The notes below the pieces were generated by a model. That model was not told where the DNA came from, ran no database searches, and was given only the letters and a program-made list of their open reading frames with translations. Of a stretch of DNA of 64,000 nucleotides, positions 57,229-64,000 are shown one piece after another (the first letter of the stretch is position 1; every line of letters starts with the position of its first letter). The position numbers were made by a program, and so were the translations under genes. This stretch comes from Pseudomonas duriflava (GTDB lineage: Bacteria > Pseudomonadota > Gammaproteobacteria > Pseudomonadales > Pseudomonadaceae): NCBI RefSeq assembly GCF_007830155.1, contig NZ_VLKY01000001.1, positions 186,001-250,000 of the forward strand, in the 5' to 3' direction.

Positions 57229-57588
57229 ATGAAACAAAATCGCCACATCGAACGCCATCAGTTGCCTTACTTCCTGAAGGTGTTCAACCGTTTCACGGAC
57301 AAACCCATGGGGTATCTGGGTAACATCTCTCTGGACGGTATGTTGCTGATCAGTGAGCTGCCTTTGTTGGTCAGTGGCACCTTCGAGCTGCGCCTAAAAG
57401 TGCCTGGGCGAGACGGACAGCTCCATTTCATTGATTTTGATGCTACTTGCCAGTGGAGCCGGGAAGACGTTACGCCCGGCTATTACGACTCGGGCTTTTC
57501 TCTGGCGGCACCGCCGGCAGACTATATCGACCTGGTCGAATCATTGCGCCACTACTTCAGCTTCAATTCGGCCCATCAGTCTGTATAG
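57229..57588 (+). CDS. PilZ domain protein (c-di-GMP receptor)
   Basis: A 119-residue single-domain protein. The c-di-GMP motifs are visible: RxxxR (R5-HIE-R9) and NxSxxG as NISLDG near residues 33-38. The beta-barrel core continues with FELRLKVPGRDGQLHFIDF and TCQWSREDVTPGYYDSGFSL, and a helix ends the chain. It should bind c-di-GMP made by proteins such as the SadC-like cyclase encoded upstream. GGATAGGGTCCA lies before the ATG. It is nearly end-to-end with the converging DUF58 gene, only 12 bases apart. Confidence 0.9.
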   Translation: MKQNRHIERHQLPYFLKVFNRFTDKPMGYLGNISLDGMLLISELPLLVSGTFELRLKVPGRDGQLHFIDFDATCQWSREDVTPGYYDSGFSLAAPPADYIDLVESLRHYFSFNSAHQSV

Positions 57589-57600
57589 ATCAGGCGGACG

Positions 57601-58932
57601 TTACAGAACGCCTGCCTTCTTCCAGCCCAGATAACGTGTCACGAGAGCAGGCCCGAGTTCGCCAGGGAGTGCATCAATCAGTGTAAGCCCTGTATGACCG
57701 AGTCGCTCATGCAGGGTCTGCCGGTCGTTGCGGTAGTCCACCGCGCCGCAATACGCCAGAGCTTCTTCATACGTATGCACGTCACGCTCGACCAGCGTAT
57801 CCAGAATCTCCTCGCGCAAACTGGCTATCAGAACACGATGGTGGGTGCCGAGCCGGTCGAGGGCCAGGCGCAGTGTTTCGTCGTTTTCGTCCTTCAGGTT
57901 GGTCACTAGTACGATCAGGGCTCTACGGCGCTGGCGGGTCAGTAGCAGCCGAACGGCACTACTGTAGTCGGGTGGTGCCAAGGTGGGTTGGAGGTCATAA
58001 ACGGTATTGAGCAAAACGCCGAGCTGTCGATTACCCTTGCCCGGCGCAACATGGCGAGGCGACTCCTCTGCGAATGTACTCAAACCTACGGCGTCGCCCT
58101 GACGCAAGGCCACATGGGCGAGGAGCAGACAGGCATCCAGAGCCTGATCGAAATGGGTCAGTTCTCCGTCCTGGCTACGCATGTGCCGGCTGCAGTCTAG
58201 TAAAAACAGGATTTGCTGATCGCGCTCCTCTTGGTACTCCCGGGCAATGGGCACGCCTTTACGTGCCGTCGCTTTCCAATCTATCTGCCGCAGTGTGTCG
58301 CCTTCGCGAAACTCACGAAGTTGATGGAAATCCTGTCCCAGCCCGCGTCGTGGCTTCTGGCGGACACCCAACTGGCCGAGCCATTGCTCGGCAGCCAGCG
58401 GGGTGCTGTCATAGAGGCGGGCAAAGTCGGGATAAACACGGGTCTCACTATGCAGCTCAAGGCGCTGGCGTCGCTGCCACAGAGTAAATGGACTGGGAGT
58501 CAATACTTCACAATGAGGATAGATAAACGCGCCGCGCTGCAACGGACGTATTCGGTAGTGGGTCTGGGTAGTCAAGCCTGGCTTGAGCAGTACCTTGAGC
58601 GGAAGTGCATCCTGTTCCATACCGCAAGGTACATGGTCGTAAAGTTCGATGAGCACTTCATGCGGGAAGGCATGGTGTACCTTTAACTCAATATCGCTCC
58701 AGCGCCCGAGCGGTAACTGGCCTGGCAGGTAGCGCTCGATACGGAGCGGTTTCTGCCGATAGGCCAGCAGTGCATCGATGGCCGCTGCGACAAGCAGAGC
58801 CAGCCCCAATCCCCACCAGGCGGTATGTAGGTGCTCCGGCAGAGCGACGGCCAGTGCCTTTAGAGTGCCCAGGAGCATCGCACAGGCCAGCAGTACCACA
58901 AGCATGATTAGGAAGCGGCGAGAGGGTTTCAT
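57601..58932 (-). CDS. DUF58 domain protein of the MoxR cluster
   Basis: The frame opens at 59118, but the ATG at 58932 gives the expected N-terminal membrane helices (RFLIMLVVLLACAMLLG and LHTAWWGLGLALLVAAAI) and 443 residues. The DUF58 block (RQIDWKATARKGVPIAREYQEERDQQ, in parts) leads into a von Willebrand A-like domain; its metal site is degenerate, DCSRHM instead of DxSxS. DUF58 proteins are thought to be partners of the MoxR ATPase encoded 10 bases upstream. It is the last gene of the cluster. Confidence 0.88.
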   Translation of the reverse strand: MKPSRRFLIMLVVLLACAMLLGTLKALAVALPEHLHTAWWGLGLALLVAAAIDALLAYRQKPLRIERYLPGQLPLGRWSDIELKVHHAFPHEVLIELYDHVPCGMEQDALPLKVLLKPGLTTQTHYRIRPLQRGAFIYPHCEVLTPSPFTLWQRRQRLELHSETRVYPDFARLYDSTPLAAEQWLGQLGVRQKPRRGLGQDFHQLREFREGDTLRQIDWKATARKGVPIAREYQEERDQQILFLLDCSRHMRSQDGELTHFDQALDACLLLAHVALRQGDAVGLSTFAEESPRHVAPGKGNRQLGVLLNTVYDLQPTLAPPDYSSAVRLLLTRQRRRALIVLVTNLKDENDETLRLALDRLGTHHRVLIASLREEILDTLVERDVHTYEEALAYCGAVDYRNDRQTLHERLGHTGLTLIDALPGELGPALVTRYLGWKKAGVL

Positions 58933-58942
58933 GGCGATTGCT

Positions 58943-59947
58943 CTACAGGCGCGGGGCCGGTACCTGGTCCAGGAGCTGGCGAAGCAAACGGTCGACCGAA
59001 AGGCCGTCGATTTCCAGCTCAGGCGATAAGCGAACACGGTGCCGCAGAACGGGTAGCGCGCACTGCTTGATGTCATCCGGCAACACAAAGTCACCACCGC
59101 GCAGCAGGGCACGGGCACGCGCCCCTCGAATCAGGGCAATAGAGGCGCGGGGGCCGGCCCCCAGAGCGAGGCCCGCACCCTGCCGTGTTGCCCGTGTCAG
59201 GCGGACGGCATAATCCAGTACCTGCTCGTCAACGGTCAGCTCGGCTGCGATCTTCTGCATGGCCAGAATGTCCTTGGCTTGCAGTAATGGGCGCAGCGGA
59301 ATGATATCGAGCATGTCGCTGCGGGTAGAACGTGTTACCTGGCGGACCAGCAGGCGCTCGTCCTCTTCGCTGGGGTAGTCGATGTACAGCTTGAACATGA
59401 ACCGATCCAGTTCGGCTTCAGGCAGCGGATAGGTGCCTTCCTGCTCAATCGGGTTTTGAGTAGCCAGAACCATGAACGGCTGCGGAACGGGAAGGGCCCG
59501 GCCTTCAAGGGTGATCTGACGCTCTTGCATCACCTCCAACAGCGCGGCCTGGGTCTTGGCAGGCGCACGGTTGATTTCATCGGCCAGAAGTAGATGGGTG
59601 AACGCAGGTCCCTTGCGCAGTTTGAACTGCTCGGTGGTCAGGTCGTACACCGCATGTCCAGTGATGTCGCTGGGCATCAGATCAGGAGTGAATTGGATCC
59701 GAGCGAAGCTACCGTCAAAGCAGCGAGCCAAGGCACGGACCAGGAGCGTTTTACCCAGGCCGGGAGCGCCCTCGATAAGCACGTGACCGCCAGCAATCAG
59801 GGCGGTGAGCACGTCGTCAATGATTGAGCTCTGGCCAATAAGCGCCTTGCTCAAGGCTTGACGCAGGGCCTGGGCAAGTTGACTCGCCCGCTGGCGTTGC
59901 GCCGCTGGATCAGGAGGCGTAGACACAGGGGAGGTGGAGTCGGTCAT
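58943..59947 (-). CDS. MoxR-family AAA+ ATPase
   Basis: A 334-residue AAA+ chaperone-like ATPase. Walker A GAPGLGKT is at 60-67, Walker B is LLLADEINRAPAKTQAALLEVMQE (quote: LLADEINRAP), sensor 1 is MVLATQNP and the lid domain continues to the end with the Arg finger region LDRFMFKLYIDYPSEEDERL. MoxR proteins assemble or remodel von Willebrand-A or DUF58 partners. It follows the DUF4350 gene by 43 bases and precedes the DUF58 gene by 10. No ribosome site is outstanding; AAGGACCG lies before the ATG. Confidence 0.93.
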   Translation of the reverse strand: MTDSTSPVSTPPDPAAQRQRASQLAQALRQALSKALIGQSSIIDDVLTALIAGGHVLIEGAPGLGKTLLVRALARCFDGSFARIQFTPDLMPSDITGHAVYDLTTEQFKLRKGPAFTHLLLADEINRAPAKTQAALLEVMQERQITLEGRALPVPQPFMVLATQNPIEQEGTYPLPEAELDRFMFKLYIDYPSEEDERLLVRQVTRSTRSDMLDIIPLRPLLQAKDILAMQKIAAELTVDEQVLDYAVRLTRATRQGAGLALGAGPRASIALIRGARARALLRGGDFVLPDDIKQCALPVLRHRVRLSPELEIDGLSVDRLLRQLLDQVPAPRL

Positions 59948-59990
59948 TGAACGGTCCTTACAGGGGGATGCGGTAAAAGAATCATGCGGG

Positions 59991-61154
59991 TCATAAGGCT
60001 CTTCTTATCTGTTGAAGACGCGCTACGTGCCGGATGAAATCAGCAGTTTTTAATCGGCCGGGAGGGAGAGGTCGCATTGCCTGAATAATTTCCTGAGGGG
60101 CGCGCCGGGTCAGGCGACTCAGGGTTTGCCATTGCTCGGCAACAGCCAGTCGCTCGAAGCCAGGATGGCGTCGACGAGCGCGTTGCTGGATATCACGTTG
60201 CAGCAGATGGATCAGCGGTGCGAAGCCGGCCTGTCGGCGAATGAATTCGGCGCTGGCGCGCAGGTGCTCGGCCAGCTGGCGCCGGTCTCGCGGCATGGCA
60301 GGAAGGACAGGGCCCTGGCGTAAGGCCACGTGCCACAAGGCCAACACAAGGAGAAGAGCAAGAGCAACCAGCGCCTCGGGATAATAAGTTACCAGTAGCG
60401 TGGCCAGGTTATCGTTATCTATTCGATAGAGCAATGTGACATGGCTATCCTGGGTCAAGTACCAGAGTAGCCAGGCATTGTCGTACTGGTCGATCTGAGT
60501 GTTCTGCCAGATCCAGGGATCGGTGAGTACAGTAATGAGACCATTGCCCCAGGCCAGCTGTACCATATGGGTGGCCGCAGCACTATTGGCCCAAGCCAGC
60601 GCCCGGTTCTGTGAGTCGTTCAGATGATAGTCGTCATCAAAACCGATGTAGGCCGGTGCTTGTTCGTTCTCCAAATACAGCTGGGTCAGATGTGCCCAAC
60701 GCTCCTTCGCGGTGGCCTCATCAGGCGGCTCGAGGTCTTTGGTCAGGTGCTGCTCTATACCCAGCGGGTCAAGGATCGGGTCGCCGCTCTTGCCAAGATT
60801 GTCATCCCAGAGCCGGTCTGCCACGACGACGAGGTGCCCGCCACGATGTGCCCATTCCAAGGCCTGCTGGCTTTGCAAGGGTGTCATGCGTTGCCGATCA
60901 GACAAGATCAGTACGGTATGTCCTGCTGTAGGCAGGGTATCGATGATATGGAAAGAATCGCTGTGCTGCACATCGACATGTTGGCGACGCAAAAAATGCT
61001 CGGCAGCAAGATAAGGATTGTGCCGGGCTTCTGGACTAGGACCACGGTCCTTGAGCGTTTCCTCGATTGTGATGGCGCGTGAGCCCCACAGACCTAGCGC
61101 TGTCAGGGTTGCCAGCATAAGAACCGCGGCCAAGGCATAAGCGCGACGCGTCAT
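59991..61154 (-). CDS. DUF4350 domain membrane protein of the MoxR cluster
   Basis: A 387-residue protein. It starts at the ATG at 61154, overlapping the upstream DUF4129 gene by ATGA; an earlier in-frame start at 61187 lies inside that gene and is unlikely. A membrane helix (YALAAVLMLATLTALGLWG) leads to a periplasmic DUF4350 fold with HTVLILSDRQRM and GGHLVVVADRLWDDNLG, similar to glutamine-amidotransferase-like domains. A second helix near 275-295 (ALVALALLLVLALW) returns to the cytoplasm, where a basic helical tail ends. The function is unknown. Confidence 0.87.
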   Translation of the reverse strand: MTRRAYALAAVLMLATLTALGLWGSRAITIEETLKDRGPSPEARHNPYLAAEHFLRRQHVDVQHSDSFHIIDTLPTAGHTVLILSDRQRMTPLQSQQALEWAHRGGHLVVVADRLWDDNLGKSGDPILDPLGIEQHLTKDLEPPDEATAKERWAHLTQLYLENEQAPAYIGFDDDYHLNDSQNRALAWANSAAATHMVQLAWGNGLITVLTDPWIWQNTQIDQYDNAWLLWYLTQDSHVTLLYRIDNDNLATLLVTYYPEALVALALLLVLALWHVALRQGPVLPAMPRDRRQLAEHLRASAEFIRRQAGFAPLIHLLQRDIQQRARRRHPGFERLAVAEQWQTLSRLTRRAPQEIIQAMRPLPPGRLKTADFIRHVARLQQIRRAL

Positions 61155-62704
61155 GCTCTGGCCTTCGTTGCGAACAATGCTCGCCAAGAGGCGCAGAGTG
61201 CTTTCATTGCTTCTGTGCTCGGAAGACGATGGCCATAGGCAATGCCCTGCCAGTGTCGAGTAACCTCATGCAGATAACGTTGGGTTTCGGCCGGTATGCG
61301 TTGCTCGCCCAGCGAGAGTATTTCCCCTTCGGTATGAGCTTCTCTCAGGGGCAGTTGGAAATCGTGTAGTAATCGACTGAGCAGACCGCGATAAAGCAGG
61401 CCCAGCGCCTCACGAGGATGAGTGGGCCAAAGTCGCTCCACCTCGGCGGGTAGATCGGCCGGTAAACTCTCCGGTGTGACATCAAGGCCAAACAGGTGTT
61501 CTGGCATGACATGAACGACAGGACGGGCTTTTCGGGTGCGCGGAATGAAGTGGGAAAGCCCGGCGCGGTAATGCCACAGAATCCAGAGAAGGCCCAAGCC
61601 CAGCAGCGTCCAAAGCATGACTTCAAGTAGCTGCGCGGTATGGCGGATAAACCAGAGTAAGCCGCCAGGGAGGGTGAGATCCTGAGAAGAAGAGGTCTGG
61701 GATGAATTATGGCCGAAGTGCCATTCAAGATGCTTTTCTTCGTTTCTAAATGGTGGCTTTTCCAGTTCGGCCTTGATCTGCTGCCGGGCCGCCTCGCTGG
61801 TCAATGGCTGGTTTAGCAGGCGTGGGGTATCTGGTCCGCTGCTCTCAGACGGAGGCAACGGGCAAACTGCCGTTTCTTCGTCAGCCAGGGCTGGTACGGG
61901 TTGAATAGAGAGCAGGCCGGCACAGCTTGCAAGCACTAGGGCATAGGCCGTACCCAGCAAGCGTTGACGTAAACGGCGGAACGCCAGTTCGATGTCCCAG
62001 CCTTCCAGAATTGTTCGACGATTAAGATAAAGGGTGAAGCCACAGGCAACATACACCGGCTCCCAAATCAGCAGAACCAAGGCATAAATCAGGTTTGTCA
62101 GGTGTTCTATCCAGAGCAGGCCGTGCGCTTCGACATCGAGTAGCTTGAACCAGTCCAGCTGTTCGACCATTTGTGCTGGAATAAAAAGATAGACTAGTCC
62201 AAGGCCGCCCAGGTACAGCGCTAATTCGATATGAACACCAATCAACGTTAGTGCACGGGCCGTACGGCTGCTGTGCTGAGTTAGCAGGCGTACCCGGGTT
62301 AATCGAGGTGTACCGGAAAGACCTTCCAACTGTTGGACCGGTAGCAGGAAGCTACGTTGCAGGCTGAAGCGGCGCCAGGTAAGGCTAGCGATAAGTTGCC
62401 CTTTTGCGAGGCGCAGATAGGCCTGTAGCGCTTGCCGAACGCTAGGCGTATCGCCAAAAAGGCCCTGTGCCAGAACGTGCAGGGGAAGCCGATCGAACAA
62501 CGGTTTCAGCCACCAAAACAAGAGAAAGACCAGGGATGGGTAGTCCCAGAGTAAAAGGGTTAGCAGGGCAAGAAGCGGGAGAGTGAGCAGGGCCCAGCTT
62601 TTGAACAGTATACCCGCATGGGTACGCGCCAGGTGCACGCCAAGATCGAGTGCTTCCCAGGGGCTCCGGGGGCGAATCACTGCCTGGCTATCGGTCAGAC
62701 GCAT
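61151..62704 (-). CDS. DUF4129 domain membrane protein of the MoxR cluster
   Basis: A 517-residue protein from the ATG at 62704, with GGGAAGAG upstream. It has several membrane helices (two near 35-65, others at about 195-290) and a periplasmic segment; a further helix near 365-385 precedes a cytoplasmic C-terminal DUF4129 domain with PREALGLLYRGLLSRLLHDF and HTEGEILSLGEQ, the family pattern. DUF4129 is often found at the C-terminus of transglutaminase-like membrane proteins; no transglutaminase domain is seen here. It overlaps SpoIIM by 17 bases and DUF4350 by 4. Confidence 0.85.
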   Translation of the reverse strand: MRLTDSQAVIRPRSPWEALDLGVHLARTHAGILFKSWALLTLPLLALLTLLLWDYPSLVFLLFWWLKPLFDRLPLHVLAQGLFGDTPSVRQALQAYLRLAKGQLIASLTWRRFSLQRSFLLPVQQLEGLSGTPRLTRVRLLTQHSSRTARALTLIGVHIELALYLGGLGLVYLFIPAQMVEQLDWFKLLDVEAHGLLWIEHLTNLIYALVLLIWEPVYVACGFTLYLNRRTILEGWDIELAFRRLRQRLLGTAYALVLASCAGLLSIQPVPALADEETAVCPLPPSESSGPDTPRLLNQPLTSEAARQQIKAELEKPPFRNEEKHLEWHFGHNSSQTSSSQDLTLPGGLLWFIRHTAQLLEVMLWTLLGLGLLWILWHYRAGLSHFIPRTRKARPVVHVMPEHLFGLDVTPESLPADLPAEVERLWPTHPREALGLLYRGLLSRLLHDFQLPLREAHTEGEILSLGEQRIPAETQRYLHEVTRHWQGIAYGHRLPSTEAMKALCASWRALFATKARA

Positions 62705-63677
62705 GCGAGTCTCTTCCCAGGCATATGAAATAGGCACCGACGGCCAGCCAGAGCAAGGCGCCTACACTGTATTTGATCCAGACTGAAAGAGCGGCCGAGG
62801 AAGACCAGTAGGCTTCGGTAAAGGCGGCCAGTACCAGCAGTATGGTTACGCCAATGACCAGGCCAACGCAGCGCCGGGCGGCCAATCGCAAGGCTTCGCT
62901 ACGGCGTTGACGGCCAGGAGCGACCAAGGCAGCCCCCAGCTTGAGCCCTGCCGCGCCGGCCAGCGTGATCGCCGTGAGCTCAAACGCGCCGTGACCAATG
63001 ACAAACGGCCAGAACGTCACGCCAGAGCCTAGTTGAGTCAAGTAACCTGCTACCGCGCCAATGGTCATGCCGTTGAATAACAGGAAGAACAGACTACCCA
63101 GGCCATAAAGCAGTCCGCCGGCGAAGGTCTGAAAGGCGATGCCGATGTTATGGCGGATGTAATAGCCGAACATTTGCCAATCCTGGCTGCTGGCTCGTTC
63201 CGGCAGGGCGCCGATGCGCTTGGCGTCAGGTGCATACATGCTTTCCATGTCGGCTACCTGAGCAGGGTCGAGCAGACTATAGACAAGGTCGGGCACGTAA
63301 TAAATCAGAACCCCCATTACAAGAAGACTGCCGTAAAAAAGCAGGCTGGCGGCAGCGACGGCGCGCCATTCTTCACGAACGAGTTGGGGAAAGTCCGTTA
63401 GCAGAAAGCGTATGAGGCGCTGGCCGGGGTTTCCACGGTGACGGTACAACTGCTGATGCCCACGCAGGGTCAATTGGCGAAGCCGATCTACCAGGCCGGG
63501 GCTGTAACCACGTGCCTGAGCAAGTGCCAAGTGCTGGCAAAGGCGTCGGTAATTAGCGGCGAAGCGCTTGATGTCCTCGGGTGATGCCAGCGGACGACGT
63601 TTCTCAAGCAAGCCAAGGTGCTCGTCGAAGCGTACCCACTCGGCTTGATAGCGATGTTCGAACGGAGACTGTTTCAT
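62688..63677 (-). CDS. SpoIIM/DUF95-type membrane protein
   Basis: A 329-residue stage II sporulation protein M family member. A basic cytoplasmic N-terminus of about 105 residues precedes four or more membrane helices from about 110, with the family run GGLLYGLGSLFFLLFNGMTIGAVAGYL and FWPFVIGHGAFELTAITLAGAAGLKLG. In Bacillus SpoIIM acts in engulfment, but in non-sporulating bacteria the homologue belongs to this MoxR cluster with unknown role. Start and stop overlap their neighbours (ATGA with the RDD gene), so the cluster is tightly coupled. Confidence 0.9.
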   Translation of the reverse strand: MKQSPFEHRYQAEWVRFDEHLGLLEKRRPLASPEDIKRFAANYRRLCQHLALAQARGYSPGLVDRLRQLTLRGHQQLYRHRGNPGQRLIRFLLTDFPQLVREEWRAVAAASLLFYGSLLVMGVLIYYVPDLVYSLLDPAQVADMESMYAPDAKRIGALPERASSQDWQMFGYYIRHNIGIAFQTFAGGLLYGLGSLFFLLFNGMTIGAVAGYLTQLGSGVTFWPFVIGHGAFELTAITLAGAAGLKLGAALVAPGRQRRSEALRLAARRCVGLVIGVTILLVLAAFTEAYWSSSAALSVWIKYSVGALLWLAVGAYFICLGRDSHASDR

Positions 63678-64000
63678 GACGTTGAACCCATCAAGCCGCG
63701 TGCAATGCGGTCTAGGCGAGTACTCGCGTCCCGGGAATCGGTACCCAGCGGCTCGGTCAATAAACTAGCCAGCTCTTCGCGTCGTGCTGACGTAAGGGTT
63801 TCACGCCGCTCGCTAAAGGCCAGGATAGCCTGCTGGTCCGCAAGATTAAGCAGAAAAGGAGGTGTCAGCGGAATCACGTCCAGCGGTGCCGCTGCCGGCT
63901 GAGGCGTTTCGTCGTGTACGACTAAGGTGCCTGCTGCCAAATCGCCCAGCCTTTTGAAAGCCGGATGCAGCAAACTGCTCAAAATGCCCAGCGTATAACC
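63674..64000 (-). CDS. RDD family membrane protein, C-terminal part
   Basis: The gene enters from the right edge, so the N-terminus is missing. The visible 108 residues begin GYTLGILSSLLHPAFKRLGD and continue LAAGTLVVHDE, the end of an RDD transmembrane domain. A cytoplasmic acidic/Arg-rich tail follows (FLLNLADQQAILAFSERRETL) with no clear motif. RDD proteins are thought to have transport or membrane-insertion roles. It is the first gene visible of the RDD-SpoIIM-DUF4129-DUF4350-MoxR-DUF58 run and overlaps SpoIIM by 4 bases. Confidence 0.88.
   Translation of the reverse strand, partial: GYTLGILSSLLHPAFKRLGDLAAGTLVVHDETPQPAAAPLDVIPLTPPFLLNLADQQAILAFSERRETLTSARREELASLLTEPLGTDSRDASTRLDRIARGLMGSTS

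Noticed and set aside
57591-57614. Hairpin CAGGCG/CGCCTG between the PilZ and DUF58 genes as a terminator
   Set aside because: Only 6 bp, with a 12-base loop covering the DUF58 stop codon and no T tract; too weak to call.

Overview
The window is a chromosomal segment of a gammaproteobacterium, most likely a Pseudomonas or close relative. The gene order follows, from memory, the P. aeruginosa block that runs from murG through secA, groESL, colRS, sodB, fumA and pykA to the MoxR cluster. The base composition looks lower in GC than P. aeruginosa, which would suit a mid-GC pseudomonad; I could not confirm the species. I saw no IS element, prophage, CRISPR array, tRNA or rRNA. The window reads as core genome with several small gaps, decayed spots and local losses.

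Layout. 1-7 kb: the end of the division and cell-wall (dcw) cluster, murG'-murC-ddlB-ftsQ-ftsA-ftsZ-lpxC, co-directional and tightly packed, closed by a two-way terminator. 7-13.5 kb: dciA (helicase loading) on the minus strand, then secA, argJ, a glutathione S-transferase and a Nudix/ThiE-like fusion. 13.5-18.1 kb: a minus-strand run panE, sensor kinase, corrinoid adenosyltransferase and a voltage-sensor-like membrane protein. 18.2-23.8 kb: yajQ, an MscS channel, AmpG, an alkyltransferase-like DNA-repair protein, a DUF481 protein and FxsA. 23.8-28.5 kb: groES-groEL behind a sigma-32 promoter, then the ColR-ColS metal-responsive two-component system. 28.5-30.7 kb: a degraded-looking stretch, a tiny exported protein and pncB.

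30.7-35.8 kb: an iron-linked periplasmic operon (imelysin IcmP, di-haem DUF1111 lipoprotein, imelysin-like lipoprotein, DUF1513) with a possible Fur box. It is followed by sodB and the divergent argO/argP pair. 38.5-44.2 kb: an SDR protein, a coiled-coil membrane protein, an ArsR-MFS-Old Yellow Enzyme operon and an OmpA-like lipoprotein. 44.4-51.1 kb: a REC-PAS-GGDEF-EAL protein, YceI, a phospholipase-D family protein, an acyltransferase, a DJ-1/PfpI protein and a small Cys-rich exported protein. 51.2-57.6 kb: class I fumarase, a SadC-like diguanylate cyclase coupled to a ferredoxin-type reductase, pyruvate kinase, a lipoprotein and a PilZ protein. 57.6-64 kb: a six-gene RDD-SpoIIM-DUF4129-DUF4350-MoxR-DUF58 cluster of unknown function, running off the window end.

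Themes: envelope biogenesis, iron and oxidative stress, and c-di-GMP (two GGDEF proteins, PilZ, and YajQ by family). The least understood parts are the voltage-sensor-like protein without a visible pore, the MoxR/SpoIIM membrane cluster and the imelysin/di-haem operon.
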